A stretch of 64,000 nucleotides of DNA from contig NZ_JADWDC010000005.1 of assembly GCF_020640915.1 (NCBI RefSeq), forward strand, positions 80,122 to 144,121. The letters are read 5' to 3'. This document shows, in pieces, positions 54,120 to 63,766 of this stretch (its first letter is position 1; each line of letters begins with the position of its first letter). The notes under the pieces are model-generated. The model made no database searches. It saw nothing but the letters and a program-made list of their open reading frames with translations, and had not been told where the DNA came from. Origin of the DNA: Waterburya agarophytonicola KI4. Its GTDB lineage: Bacteria; Cyanobacteriota; Cyanobacteriia; Cyanobacteriales; Xenococcaceae. The translations under genes were made by a program, and so were the position numbers.

Positions 54120-55208
54120 TTAAATCATTCCTTCCACAACAGGATGGAAGAAGAAAGCGATCGCCAGTACTGCATAAGTAGCAAGTAATAAACTTCCTTC
54201 CAACCAGTTAGATTCACCATCAGAACTAATTGAATTAGCAATTAATACTGCCACCATCACTGCCACCAATTCAAAAGGATTAAAGTTAAGATCCATTGGC
54301 TGACCGATCGCCCAACCTGCAATTACCAACACGGGGGCAACAAACAGAGCAATCTGCATACTCGAACCTACTGCTACAGATACAGATAGATCCATCTTAT
54401 CTTTCATGGCAACAGTTACGGCAGTTGCATGTTCGGCAGCATTACCAATGATTGGCAATAAAATAACCCCCGTAAACAATGGACTCAAACCAAGATCGGA
54501 AGTCGCCACTTCTAAAGAATCTACTAATAGTTCCGATTCTACTGCCACTGCCAAAGTAACAGCCAGAAGAATAAAGATCCAAAAAGTTAGATTTACTTCA
54601 CGTTTTTCTTCGCCCTCTTCAAATTCCGCTTCTCCCACATCACAGAGATAGGCGTGAGTTTTCATCGAAAACAACAAGGTGAGGATATATACCAAAATTA
54701 AAATTGCTGCTACGGCTACGGACAAATTTTGTAAGGTGCTTTCTTCGATACCTGTAGAAGTATATTCCACTGCGGTTGGTATTAATAGGGCAATTACCGC
54801 TAAATTCATCGAAGAAGCATTGAGGCGAGCAACGGTAGGTTGAAATTTTTGCTCTTTGAACTTTAAACCTCCCAACAGCATGGAAAAGCCCATCACCAAC
54901 AAGAGGTTACTCACAATTGAACCCGTAATAGTCGCTTTGACTACTCCAACTAAACCAGCTCGCAAAGCGATAAAAGCTAGAATTAGTTCTGTAGCATTAC
55001 CAAAAGTAGCATTGAGCAACCCGCCGATATTAGGTCCTGTTACCACGGCGATTTCTTCTGTAGCAGTACCCATATATGATGCCAGAGGAACAATACCCAA
55101 GGCAGCAGTGACAAATACGATCGTTTCTCCCCATGCCAAAAAATGTGCTGCAATGGAAACGGGAATAAACACTAACAAAACCAAGAAAAATGTATCTTTG
55201 TTTAACAT
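54120..55208 (-). CDS. Calcium/proton exchanger (CAX family)
   Basis: A 362-aa membrane antiporter with about 11 helices. The two alpha repeats are visible: GNATELILAFIALRAGLVGVVKATITGSIVSN (first half) and GNAAEHATAVTVAMKDKMDLSVSVAVGSSMQIA (second half). An acidic loop (VGEAEFEEGEEKR) connects them, as in VCX1/CAX proteins. It exports or sequesters Ca2+ in exchange for H+. ATG 55208. Confidence 0.94.
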   Translation of the reverse strand: MLNKDTFFLVLLVFIPVSIAAHFLAWGETIVFVTAALGIVPLASYMGTATEEIAVVTGPNIGGLLNATFGNATELILAFIALRAGLVGVVKATITGSIVSNLLLVMGFSMLLGGLKFKEQKFQPTVARLNASSMNLAVIALLIPTAVEYTSTGIEESTLQNLSVAVAAILILVYILTLLFSMKTHAYLCDVGEAEFEEGEEKREVNLTFWIFILLAVTLAVAVESELLVDSLEVATSDLGLSPLFTGVILLPIIGNAAEHATAVTVAMKDKMDLSVSVAVGSSMQIALFVAPVLVIAGWAIGQPMDLNFNPFELVAVMVAVLIANSISSDGESNWLEGSLLLATYAVLAIAFFFHPVVEGMI

Positions 55209-55306
55209 ATTAATTTTATTTTGATTGAAGCCAGTTCTTTAACTTTAATAACACTTCTCACTTCTGCCAATGATTGAAAGAGATATCTTAGAATAAGGGA
55301 AAAACC

Positions 55307-55771
55307 ATGGCAAAACAAAAAGTAGAATCTCTAGGTATTGCTGTTGGCAGCTTAAGACAAGTACATCATATTGCTTTTAACGTGCAGAATATGGCAGCAT
55401 CGCGACATTTTTATGGCAATATATTGGGTTTACACGAGCTTGAAGGGGATGAAGTGCCTTCAACTCTAATTAAGCTTAAAGCAGCGGGAAAAGTAACTAA
55501 TTTCAGAACTCCCGACGGCATAATTATCGATTTGTTTGCCGAACCAGATTTATTTCCTCCAGATTCCAATCCCGAAAAGCAATTTACCCGCGCCAATCAT
55601 CTTGCTTTTGATATAGATCCCAAATTATTTGACCATGCAGTAGAAATTATCAAACAGCTAAAAATTGCGATCGCTTCAGATGTGGTAACTCGTCCTACGG
55701 GTAGAGGTTTTTATTTTTACGATCCAGATGGTTTTATGATAGAAATACGCTGCGATCCTTTAGACGAATAA
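55307..55771 (+). CDS. VOC-superfamily metalloprotein (glyoxalase/dioxygenase-like)
   Basis: A 154-aa protein with one vicinal-oxygen-chelate fold made of two beta-alpha-beta-beta-beta units. Metal ligands are likely His22 in QVHHIAFNV, His in NHLAFDI and Glu in GFMIEIRCDP. It could be a glyoxalase I relative, a ring-cleaving dioxygenase or a resistance protein; none is certain. ATG 55307, followed 28 bases later by an M48 peptidase gene, possibly in one operon. Confidence 0.85.
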   Translation: MAKQKVESLGIAVGSLRQVHHIAFNVQNMAASRHFYGNILGLHELEGDEVPSTLIKLKAAGKVTNFRTPDGIIIDLFAEPDLFPPDSNPEKQFTRANHLAFDIDPKLFDHAVEIIKQLKIAIASDVVTRPTGRGFYFYDPDGFMIEIRCDPLDE

Positions 55772-55799
55772 ATAAACTAAATATTTTTAATCTCCTCTT

Positions 55800-56660
55800 A
55801 TGACTACTAAAAAAACTTTAATTGGCTTGCAAGCTGACCGCTTTCGCCATCCCTTAGATTTAGAAGCAACCAACGCCCTCAAGCAATTACCAGGAATAGA
55901 TATTGCGATCCGTAGTCTGTTGGGTTCGGTAGCAGAACAGTTTTTTTATCTGAACAATATTGCTTCAAGTGTTTTAGTCAGCGAAAAGCAACTACCCCAT
56001 CTCTACAAACTATTAATTGAAGCAGCCCAAATCCTCGATTTAGAGCCACCCCAACTATACGTACAGCAAAACCCTACCCCCAATGCCTATACTTTTGCCA
56101 TGCGGGGAGAAAGACCTTTTGTGGTGCTGCACACTTCTTTAATTGAAATGCTTACCCCCGAAGAAATTCAAGCAGTAATTGCCCACGAATTAGGTCATCT
56201 CAAATGCGAACACGGGGTATACCTGACTATGGCGAATGTTTTGGTATTAGCAGCAAATTTATTACCAGCTTGGGGAACGGTACTAGCTCAATCATTACAA
56301 GATAGAATGCTGCAATGGGTTCGTTGTGCTGAGTTTAGTTGCGATCGCGCTGCTCTTTTAGCCAGTCAAGACCCCAAAGTTGTAATGTCTGTTCTAATGA
56401 AGTTAGCGGGAGGATCTCCCACCCTTGCACCTCTATTAAACCTAGATGCTTTTATCGAGCAAGCCCAAGCATATGACTCTATAGGCAAAGATAGCCTGGG
56501 GGAGATGTTACAAGCAGCTCAAACTGCTCAATTATCCCATCCCGTACCCGTCATTAGAGCCAGAGAAATAGCTCGATGGGCAACTTCTGCTGAATATCAA
56601 TCTATCATGGACAAGCAGCAGTCAAAAGAAGGCAAAAAACTTGGTTGGAGTAATTGGTAA
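55800..56660 (+). CDS. M48-family metallopeptidase, soluble type
   Basis: A 286-aa zinc peptidase with the motif AVIAHELGHLKCEHGVY (about residues 128-144) and the third ligand in CAEFSCDRAALLASQD. A central hydrophobic segment (YLTMANVLVLAANLLPAWGTVLA) may dock to the membrane. It is the second M48 enzyme in the window but differs from the 773-aa one. ATG 55800. Convergent with rfbB, 11 bases apart. Confidence 0.9.
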   Translation: MTTKKTLIGLQADRFRHPLDLEATNALKQLPGIDIAIRSLLGSVAEQFFYLNNIASSVLVSEKQLPHLYKLLIEAAQILDLEPPQLYVQQNPTPNAYTFAMRGERPFVVLHTSLIEMLTPEEIQAVIAHELGHLKCEHGVYLTMANVLVLAANLLPAWGTVLAQSLQDRMLQWVRCAEFSCDRAALLASQDPKVVMSVLMKLAGGSPTLAPLLNLDAFIEQAQAYDSIGKDSLGEMLQAAQTAQLSHPVPVIRAREIARWATSAEYQSIMDKQQSKEGKKLGWSNW

Positions 56661-56671
56661 TTATTGCAGTT

Positions 56672-57754
56672 TTAACTATAAACTTTGGCGTAGTAGTTTT
56701 TATATTCTTGACTCAGCAATGGTTTCCACCAATCACTATTAGCGAGATACCATTGCACTGTACGACGCAAGCCTCCTTCTACAGTTTCTTGGGGAGTCCA
56801 GCCTAGTTCGTTTTTAATTTTACTGGCATTGATCGCATAACGGCGATCGTGTCCCGCACGGTCTTTGACGAAGGTAATTAATTCTTTGGATGGACTTACG
56901 GGTAGATTTGGTGCAAGTTCGTCCATGAGTTGGCATAATTGCTCTACGAGGTCGATATTCTTAACTTCGTTATTACCGCCGACGTTATAAGTCTCTCCTG
57001 GTTGACCCTTATTAATTACTACATCCAATGCGCGACAGTGATCTTCTACATAAAGCCAGTCTCTAATATTTTGTCCGTCGCCATATACTGGTAGAGGTTT
57101 TCCTAGCAATATGTTGATACACATTAAAGGAATCAACTTTTCTGGGAAGTGATAAGGACCATAATTATTCGAGCAGTTGGTAATCATAGTTGGCATTCCA
57201 TAGGTATGGAAGTATGCCCGCGCCAGGTGGTCGCTTCCTGCTTTAGATGCGGAATAAGGACTGTTAGGAGTGTAGGGCGTAGTTTCAGTAAAAGCTGGGT
57301 CGTCTACTTCTAAACTGCCATATACTTCGTCTGTGGAGACATGAAGAAAGCGATCGCTTTGGGGTTGCGATCGATTATTCCACCGTTGGCGAAAGGCTTC
57401 TAGTAGGGTAAAAGTCCCCACTACATTGGTTTGAATAAATGCTCCAGGCTCAATAATCGACCTGTCTACATGGGATTCGGCTGCGAAGTGAGCCACCGTA
57501 TCGATATCTTCCGATTCTAATAGGTTATCGACTAAAGTGCGATCGCATATATCCCCTTGGACAAATTTGAGATTTTTATTGTTCTCCAAACTAGCTAAAT
57601 TAGCTTTATTTCCTGCATAGGTAAGGGCATCTAATACCGTGAGGCGATCGCTTTTATAAGTATTGCACCAATGATGGACGAAGTTTGAGCCTATAAATCC
57701 CGCGCCTCCTGTAATTAAGATACTGCGGTCTTTTCTCTTATTATCTTGTGTCAT
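56672..57754 (-). CDS. rfbB: dTDP-glucose 4,6-dehydratase
   Basis: A 360-aa extended SDR, second step of dTDP-rhamnose synthesis. NAD site [15 protein letters not shown] (residues 14-28), active-site [10 protein letters not shown], catalytic [15 protein letters not shown], and the dTDP-sugar region [15 protein letters not shown] and [11 protein letters not shown] are all intact. It is the last gene of the operon rfbC-rfbD-rfbA-rfbB, 18 bases after rfbA. Confidence 0.96.
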   Translation of the reverse strand: MTQDNKRKDRSILITGGAGFIGSNFVHHWCNTYKSDRLTVLDALTYAGNKANLASLENNKNLKFVQGDICDRTLVDNLLESEDIDTVAHFAAESHVDRSIIEPGAFIQTNVVGTFTLLEAFRQRWNNRSQPQSDRFLHVSTDEVYGSLEVDDPAFTETTPYTPNSPYSASKAGSDHLARAYFHTYGMPTMITNCSNNYGPYHFPEKLIPLMCINILLGKPLPVYGDGQNIRDWLYVEDHCRALDVVINKGQPGETYNVGGNNEVKNIDLVEQLCQLMDELAPNLPVSPSKELITFVKDRAGHDRRYAINASKIKNELGWTPQETVEGGLRRTVQWYLANSDWWKPLLSQEYKNYYAKVYS

Positions 57755-57772
57755 AAAGTTTAATTTATTAAT

Positions 57773-58846
57773 TTAAGTTAATTCAATCTTAGAATCGTCC
57801 CCAATCATAAAGCGTAGTGCTTTGGGACGTTGTGGTGCAGTTTTGAGACTGGCTCTTTCCCCGATGAGACTATCAACAATGCGATCGCTAATTCCTTCCA
57901 GAATCGCTCCTTGAAGCACTACACTGTGTTCGATATCGATATCAATTAAGGTAGTGTTATCAGCGATACTACTATAGGGACCGATAAAACAATTTTCAAT
58001 TTTACAGTTTTTCCCAATCATTACTGGACCCCGAATCATGGAATTGTGAACTATAGATCCCGATCCGATATAAACTCGACCGCTTAATTTACTTTGATCG
58101 TCCACTTCCCCTTCAATAGCAGATTCTACGGAATCATCTAAAATGATTTGATTTGCTGCTAAAAGATCGTCTTTCTTCCCCGTATCGAGCCACCATCCTG
58201 ATAATTTGAAGGATGCTACGCTTTTTTGTTTGTCGATCAAATGTTGAATGGCATCGGTGATTTCTAATTCACCCCGGGGAGATGGTTTGATTGAGGCGAT
58301 CGCATGATGAATTTCTGGAGAAAATAAGTATACTCCCACTAATGCCAGGTTGGAAGGGGGATTTTTGGGTTTTTCGATTAATTCTAATACTTTCCCATTT
58401 TCGTCTACTCTGGCTACCCCAAAAGAGCTAGGATTTTCTACTTCACACAATAGGGTTAAGGCATCAAGATGTTGACTGTTAAATTTATCTAAAAATAGAT
58501 CTAATTGACTTTGAACTAGATTATCTCCCAGATACATGACAAAATCCGAGTCTCCTAGAAATGGTTGTGCAACCTTAACTGCGTGGGCTAATCCTAACGG
58601 CTCATCTTGTCTAATATAAGTAATTTTTGCCCCAAAGCGATCGCCATCCCCTGTTTTGGTTTTTACTTCTTCTCCTGTTTCGGGACTAATGATAATCCCA
58701 ATTTCGGTAATCCCTGCTGCTACTATAGATTCGATTCCATACCAAAGAATCGGCTTATTGGCTACGGGTACTAGTTGTTTTGCACCTGTATAGGTTAGAG
58801 GGCGCAATCTTGTACCTTTACCACCAGAGAGAATAATTGCTTTCAT
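57773..58846 (-). CDS. rfbA: Glucose-1-phosphate thymidylyltransferase, long form
   Basis: A 357-aa nucleotidyltransferase producing dTDP-glucose. N-terminal signature ILSGGKGTRLRPLTYTGAKQLVPVANKPI, the YLGDNLV metal region and the EKPKNPPSNLALVGVYLF loop. The C-terminal 100 residues form a left-handed beta-helix (VHNSMIRGPVMIGKNCKIENCFIGPYSS), which makes this the long actinobacterial/cyanobacterial form rather than the 290-aa E. coli type. ATG 58846. Confidence 0.93.
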   Translation of the reverse strand: MKAIILSGGKGTRLRPLTYTGAKQLVPVANKPILWYGIESIVAAGITEIGIIISPETGEEVKTKTGDGDRFGAKITYIRQDEPLGLAHAVKVAQPFLGDSDFVMYLGDNLVQSQLDLFLDKFNSQHLDALTLLCEVENPSSFGVARVDENGKVLELIEKPKNPPSNLALVGVYLFSPEIHHAIASIKPSPRGELEITDAIQHLIDKQKSVASFKLSGWWLDTGKKDDLLAANQIILDDSVESAIEGEVDDQSKLSGRVYIGSGSIVHNSMIRGPVMIGKNCKIENCFIGPYSSIADNTTLIDIDIEHSVVLQGAILEGISDRIVDSLIGERASLKTAPQRPKALRFMIGDDSKIELT

Positions 58847-58883
58847 TGTTTTATCAGCTTCGTTGAGGTTGATTTTGTCTGGG

Positions 58884-58911
58884 TAGCTATTAGCTATTAA
58901 CTATCAGCTTT
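58884..58911. repeat. Heptameric STRR, TAGCTAT type
   Basis: Four 7-bp units (TAGCTAT, TAGCTAT, TAACTAT, CAGCTTT) fill the rfbD-rfbA gap and run into the rfbD stop codon. The array is inside an operon transcript, where it could act on mRNA stability. Confidence 0.8.
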
Positions 58912-59800
58912 AATTTGATAATTTGTGCAATTCAGTTAACATGGCTTTTAATGATTCTCGCCAATGGGGGGGATATACTTCCGTTGCTGCGGTGTATTTA
59001 CCTTTTGCTAAGACGGAATAGTTTGGGCGTTGGGCTGGGGTAGGATAGTCTGCGGTAGTAATGGGAATGACTTGCTGTATTTTCAAAGGAAATCCAAGTT
59101 GCTTGGCTTCGGTGAAAGTCGCTACAGCTAAATCGTACCAACTGGCGACACCACTATTGCTAAAGTGATACGTGCCATTTATTGTGGGATCTTCTTTTGA
59201 TTTATTTAATAGATTGGCGATCGCCTTGGCGATATCATAAGACCAGGTGGGGCTACCAATTTGATCCGCTACTACTTTTAACTCTTCTCGGTTTTCTCCC
59301 AGCCTCAGCATGGTTTTAACAAAGTTTCCGTGTCCTCTCGAACCGTATACCCAAGCGGTGCGGAGAATGATGTGACGATCGCAGTTTTCTCTAACTCCTG
59401 TTTCCCCCAATAGTTTAGAATTGCCATATACTCCTAAAGGATTTGTTCCGTCGCTTTCTAAATAAGGAGTATGGTTTTGTCCGTTGAAGACGTAATCTGT
59501 GGAAATATGAACCACCGTAGTACCAATATCCTGGGCGGCTATGGCGATCGCTTTGGGCGCATTTCCATTAATGGCGATCGCCAATTTTCGTTCTTCTTCG
59601 GCTTTGTCTACCGCCGTATATGCTGCGGCATTAACGATTATATCGGGCTTGATTTGGGCAATTTTTTGTTTAATGCGATCGGGCTGAGTTAGATCTAAAT
59701 CTTGTCGGGTAACTTCTATCACTTGCCCTAATGATTTGAGGGTTTGCGATAATTCTTGACCGACTTGTCCTGTAATACCTGTGAGTAATATTTTGGTCAC
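58910..59800 (-). CDS. rfbD: dTDP-4-dehydrorhamnose reductase
   Basis: A 296-aa NADPH-dependent SDR, last step of dTDP-L-rhamnose synthesis. Marks: LLTGITGQVGQELSQTL (nucleotide site), NAAAYTAVDKAEEE, STDYVFNGQNHTPYLE and YGNSKLLGE (Tyr-x-x-x-Lys), TAWVYG. GTG start at 59800 shares the GTGA overlap with the rfbC stop codon, so translation is coupled. Confidence 0.95.
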   Translation of the reverse strand: MTKILLTGITGQVGQELSQTLKSLGQVIEVTRQDLDLTQPDRIKQKIAQIKPDIIVNAAAYTAVDKAEEERKLAIAINGNAPKAIAIAAQDIGTTVVHISTDYVFNGQNHTPYLESDGTNPLGVYGNSKLLGETGVRENCDRHIILRTAWVYGSRGHGNFVKTMLRLGENREELKVVADQIGSPTWSYDIAKAIANLLNKSKEDPTINGTYHFSNSGVASWYDLAVATFTEAKQLGFPLKIQQVIPITTADYPTPAQRPNYSVLAKGKYTAATEVYPPHWRESLKAMLTELHKLSN

Positions 59801-60342
59801 TCGAATACCTCAGCTTTGTCTAAAGGTAATCCCGCTTGATCTTTTGCCGATAAAACTGGCTCTCCCTCTATTTTCCAGTCTATATTTAACCCAGGATCGT
59901 TCCATAAAATCGATCTTTCGTATTCTGGCGCATAATAGTCGGTGGTTTTGTATAAAAAATCTGCCGTATCAGATAACACTACAAACCCGTGGGCAAAGCC
60001 AGGAGGTACCCAAAACTGTTTTTTGTTGGTTTCGCTTAAAAGGCATCCCGTCCATTGTCCAAAAGTAGGAGAGCTTTTGCGGATATCTACCGCTACGTCA
60101 TATACTTCTCCTGAAACCACTCTAACTAGTTTGCCTTGGGCTTGTTTTATTTGATAGTGCAAGCCTCGCAGGACGTTTTTAGCTGATCGAGAATGGTTAT
60201 CTTGAACGAAGGGACTCGTTACTCCTGTTTTTTCTCTAAAAGTTTTTTCGTTGAAGCTTTCCATAAAAAAGCCCCGTTCATCCCCAAATACTTTTGGTTC
60301 GATAATGAGAACATCGGGGATTGTTGTTTGAATAACATCCAT
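59797..60342 (-). CDS. rfbC: dTDP-4-dehydrorhamnose 3,5-epimerase
   Basis: A 181-aa cupin-fold epimerase. Active-site blocks: DERGFFMESFNEKTF, QDNHSRSAKNVLRGLHYQ (catalytic His), DVAVDIRKSSPTFGQW and PPGFAHGFVVLSDTADFLYK (Tyr). It is the first gene of the rhamnose operon. ATG 60342; 226 non-coding bases separate it from the mannosidase gene upstream, so the operon probably has its own promoter there. Confidence 0.96.
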   Translation of the reverse strand: MDVIQTTIPDVLIIEPKVFGDERGFFMESFNEKTFREKTGVTSPFVQDNHSRSAKNVLRGLHYQIKQAQGKLVRVVSGEVYDVAVDIRKSSPTFGQWTGCLLSETNKKQFWVPPGFAHGFVVLSDTADFLYKTTDYYAPEYERSILWNDPGLNIDWKIEGEPVLSAKDQAGLPLDKAEVFE

Positions 60343-60568
60343 GAGGCTTTTTCTCTAAAATTTATAATTGAGAACTTGTGTGTTATGCGAGCAGTCTATA
60401 TAAAAATGTATTCTCGCGATTTCACGAAATCTTATACAATAACTACATGAAAGTAGAATACCACTGATTCTAACAATATTCAGCAATCTTATTTAATGTT
60501 TTGTATCCCTATAAATAAATCGGATTAGATTGTTAATTATTGGGTAATAAAATAATTGTTTTTTTTGG

Positions 60569-63500
60569 TCAAGTACTATACTTAAATAGTTTCCCAGTTA
60601 TGATTTTGTAAGGTTCAATTTGACTATTATTTGTTATTTCTGAATTTCCTTCGTTTTCTAGGCAGTCAACTAGATTCTTTAGTTGTAGATTCAAATCGCT
60701 GATAATTTTTAGTTCGCTGCTTTCTCCCCAAGCTTCATAACAGCGCATAATTAATTCTTGGTTTTTAGAGAATTTTAATGCCATCAGAATTAAATTGTCT
60801 GAGGATAGTTTTAATAGTTGGCTTGTCGATGGTAATTTATGGTAGTTTAGATTATTTTCTCGATTTAATTCTAAAACTATCGTTTGCAAAGGTGTATTTA
60901 ATTCAGATCCTTGTTGTACTGTCTTGGCTGTTTGCCAGTTAGATTTGTGGGGATAAAGGGCATAGGTAAAATGATGAAAACCTCGATCGCTTTTGGGATC
61001 TGGCCAAGTAGCAGCCCGCAATAAAGTAAGTCTTAATAAGTTGGGTTTGGCATCATAACCATATTTACAGTTGTTGAGCAAACTAACTCCATAGTTTTCC
61101 TTTTGATCGGTAATATCTGCCCAATTTAATGCGGATACTTCCCACTTAGCTTTTTCTGTTTCTGTCTGAGGTTGGGTTGTTCTTTCGATTGTTCCGCAAG
61201 GAATTTCGTAAGTAGCCCTATTGCTTTCTATAGTTAAAGAAAAAGCAGCTTTAACCATGACATGAGTTTCTTGCCAATCTACCTTGTTGACTATTTTTAA
61301 AATAGGCGAATTGTACTCTAATATATAGTCTTGAGTAAATGTAGATTTATTGAATTTTTTAACTACTTTAATACCTTTAGTTAAGCCAGCATCAATCCAT
61401 TCAATCGATCGCAATTCTGCATTTGGTAATTGTTTTTGTTCGTATTCTGGATCGATATTCCAAGCATCCCAATATTGTCCCTTGTCTTCAAAGAATTGTA
61501 ATTCATTTCCTTGTTTTGACAATATCTCTCGCTTATTTCTATTGTCGAAAATACTCTCTATATTTCCTGTTTTAGGATCGATAACTACTGTTAAATATAT
61601 ATTAACTAATTCATAATCTACCTGAGCATTAATTGTTACTCTTGGTTCTTTTACTATTTTTCCCCAGCATAGCCAATATAAACGATAGCCAATGCTAGGA
61701 ATATTTTGAGCTAAAAAAGTTAATTTATGTTCTTTTTGTTTGCTATGAATACATAGACTATTTCCCAATTCATCCCTAATCCAAAAATCCAGATCGCTAC
61801 TCTCTAATACTTCATCTTCAATAGTTACTTCTTGCGATCGCTCCCAATTAAGAGAATTAAACACAATTATCGGTTTAGCATCTGCTTGGGGTGGTGCTGG
61901 TAGTTCTATGCTGGATGCGATCGCTTTTAATGCAGCCTCTAATAAACCTTCCCCTATGGCGATCGCGCCTTCCCAGTCTTGGTTTGCTTCCGTGAAGACT
62001 TCAGGTATCGATGTCCCTGGCAGAATGTCGTGAAACTGGTTGAATAATACTTTTTTCCAGGCAGTTTCAATTAATGATTGACAAATGTCTTCTTTTCGTG
62101 AAAAAATATTTATACTGGGAAATAGTGGCTGGAAGACGAACCTGTCCCCACAAAGCAAAGTTGCGAGACTCGACCACAACTCCGCTTCATAAAGCAGTCT
62201 TTCACAGTAGCGATTATATTTTTTTTGCTCTCCCCGAACGGTATAGCAACCGCGATGAAGTTCTAAATATAATTCGTCTTGCCATACTTGGAGACTTGGA
62301 GACTGGGAGATCTTGGTTAGATAATCGATCGCTTTGGTAAATTTAATTTCAGGAAAGAACGGCGAGTTATTCCATTTATCTGCAACTTCCAACATATCTT
62401 TAGTTGGCCCTCCGCCATGATCTCCGACACCTGGTAGCCAGAAGATATCTTGTAAACCCGTCTGAGTTTCCCAATCAATGGCGTAATTAGTCATAGTAAT
62501 GGGGTTAGTATCCATCACTCCCGTAACATTTGGAGGAGACATGAGGGTAAGTAATCTCGTCCCGTCGGGAGACTCCCACCAAAAACAACCATGGGGAAAC
62601 TTAGTGCGATCGTTCCAGTGGAGTTTGCCCGTAACAAAATATTCAATACCGCACTGCTTTAAGATCTGGGGTAGTTGCCAAGTAAAACCAAAACTATCGG
62701 GTAGCCATGCAACCTTACTTATTTCGCCAAACTTCTCTTGATAGTATTGCTGTCCGTAGATTAATTGGCGAATTAAAGACTCTCCACTAACTAAATTAGT
62801 TTCGGGTTCGATCCACATCCCCCCCAGTAATTCCCATTTATTTAACCTGACTGCATTTTGAATCTCGATAAATAACTCGGGGTTATCTCGTTCGATCCAT
62901 TCATATAATGCGGGAGAAGTATGACCAAAAGTTAAAGCGGGGAAATTTTGTTGTAAGCTAAGGACAGATTTAAAAGTGCGCTGGGCTACTTCCTTGGTTT
63001 CCTCAGTCGTCCACAGCCAAGCCATATCTAAATGAGCGTGTCCCAGTAAATTAAAGCAGCGTTGTTTAATATCTTTGCCTAAAGGTAACAGGCTCGATCG
63101 CAATTTTTGTAAATCGTAGAAAAACCTGTCAGCATTTTGGATATTAGACCAATTAAATTTATTTAACTCTTCTGTTAACACCTCCAGGTGTTCGGGTTGA
63201 AACTCCCCCAGGTATTTATATAAGATAGTTAGTTCGTCGGCTACCAAACCAGGATCGACATTTTCGGGTAAATATAACTCCTCGTAAAGTAAATGCGATC
63301 GCATTAATGCCCCTATGTCATGATTGGGACTAGTCAGGCAAATAGTAACAAGATATTCTTCTCCAGCCTTGGCATCATCTGTGATAACTACCCGTGCGGA
63401 AGAATCAAACAAGTCTCCCTCTTGTACTAATTTTCCATTAATAAATACTTGTGCTTCCTCCGCCCACCAAGTTAACACTAAGCGTAGAGTTAAACCCGAT

Positions 63501-63766
63501 ATTGGATAGTCTTGTAATCTTGTAGGAATAACAATCTTTTGCGCCAACCATTTAACCTGTCTTCCTTTGAGCAAAATCAAATAACCCTTGTCGTTAATCT
63601 CGGGAGTGGGATATTCATCTAAATTAACTTGATCTAAATTATGGCTGTGATTAACTATATTGCGTGAAGTAATATCGCGCCAATGATGTTGCACTTTTAC
63701 TTGGACTTGCTGGCGTAATCTAGAAATGAATTGCTCGATGATGGAATGCGATCGATGATGCTGCAT
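60569..63766 (-). CDS. GH38-family alpha-mannosidase
   Basis: A 1065-aa retaining alpha-mannosidase. The zinc-binding motif LLGHAHLDMAWLW lies at about residues 236-248, the nucleophile region VAWLPDSFGFTWQLPQ at about 348-363, and the acid/zinc region with WLPGVGDHGGGPT near 440. The C-terminal half is a beta-sandwich. The N-terminal 200 residues form the jelly-roll found in bacterial GH38 proteins. No signal peptide is present, so it acts in the cytoplasm, perhaps recycling mannosides. The gene contains a three-unit octamer repeat at 62286-62309. ATG 63766. Confidence 0.93.
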   Translation of the reverse strand: MQHHRSHSIIEQFISRLRQQVQVKVQHHWRDITSRNIVNHSHNLDQVNLDEYPTPEINDKGYLILLKGRQVKWLAQKIVIPTRLQDYPISGLTLRLVLTWWAEEAQVFINGKLVQEGDLFDSSARVVITDDAKAGEEYLVTICLTSPNHDIGALMRSHLLYEELYLPENVDPGLVADELTILYKYLGEFQPEHLEVLTEELNKFNWSNIQNADRFFYDLQKLRSSLLPLGKDIKQRCFNLLGHAHLDMAWLWTTEETKEVAQRTFKSVLSLQQNFPALTFGHTSPALYEWIERDNPELFIEIQNAVRLNKWELLGGMWIEPETNLVSGESLIRQLIYGQQYYQEKFGEISKVAWLPDSFGFTWQLPQILKQCGIEYFVTGKLHWNDRTKFPHGCFWWESPDGTRLLTLMSPPNVTGVMDTNPITMTNYAIDWETQTGLQDIFWLPGVGDHGGGPTKDMLEVADKWNNSPFFPEIKFTKAIDYLTKISQSPSLQVWQDELYLELHRGCYTVRGEQKKYNRYCERLLYEAELWSSLATLLCGDRFVFQPLFPSINIFSRKEDICQSLIETAWKKVLFNQFHDILPGTSIPEVFTEANQDWEGAIAIGEGLLEAALKAIASSIELPAPPQADAKPIIVFNSLNWERSQEVTIEDEVLESSDLDFWIRDELGNSLCIHSKQKEHKLTFLAQNIPSIGYRLYWLCWGKIVKEPRVTINAQVDYELVNIYLTVVIDPKTGNIESIFDNRNKREILSKQGNELQFFEDKGQYWDAWNIDPEYEQKQLPNAELRSIEWIDAGLTKGIKVVKKFNKSTFTQDYILEYNSPILKIVNKVDWQETHVMVKAAFSLTIESNRATYEIPCGTIERTTQPQTETEKAKWEVSALNWADITDQKENYGVSLLNNCKYGYDAKPNLLRLTLLRAATWPDPKSDRGFHHFTYALYPHKSNWQTAKTVQQGSELNTPLQTIVLELNRENNLNYHKLPSTSQLLKLSSDNLILMALKFSKNQELIMRCYEAWGESSELKIISDLNLQLKNLVDCLENEGNSEITNNSQIEPYKIITGKLFKYST
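62286..62309. repeat. Octamer repeat inside the GH38 gene
   Basis: Three adjacent 8-bp units, ACTTGGAG, ACTTGGAG and ACTGGGAG, total 24 bases, and so keep the reading frame. On the coding strand they translate as part of KISQSPSLQVWQDE, about residues 486-494. Confidence 0.75.
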
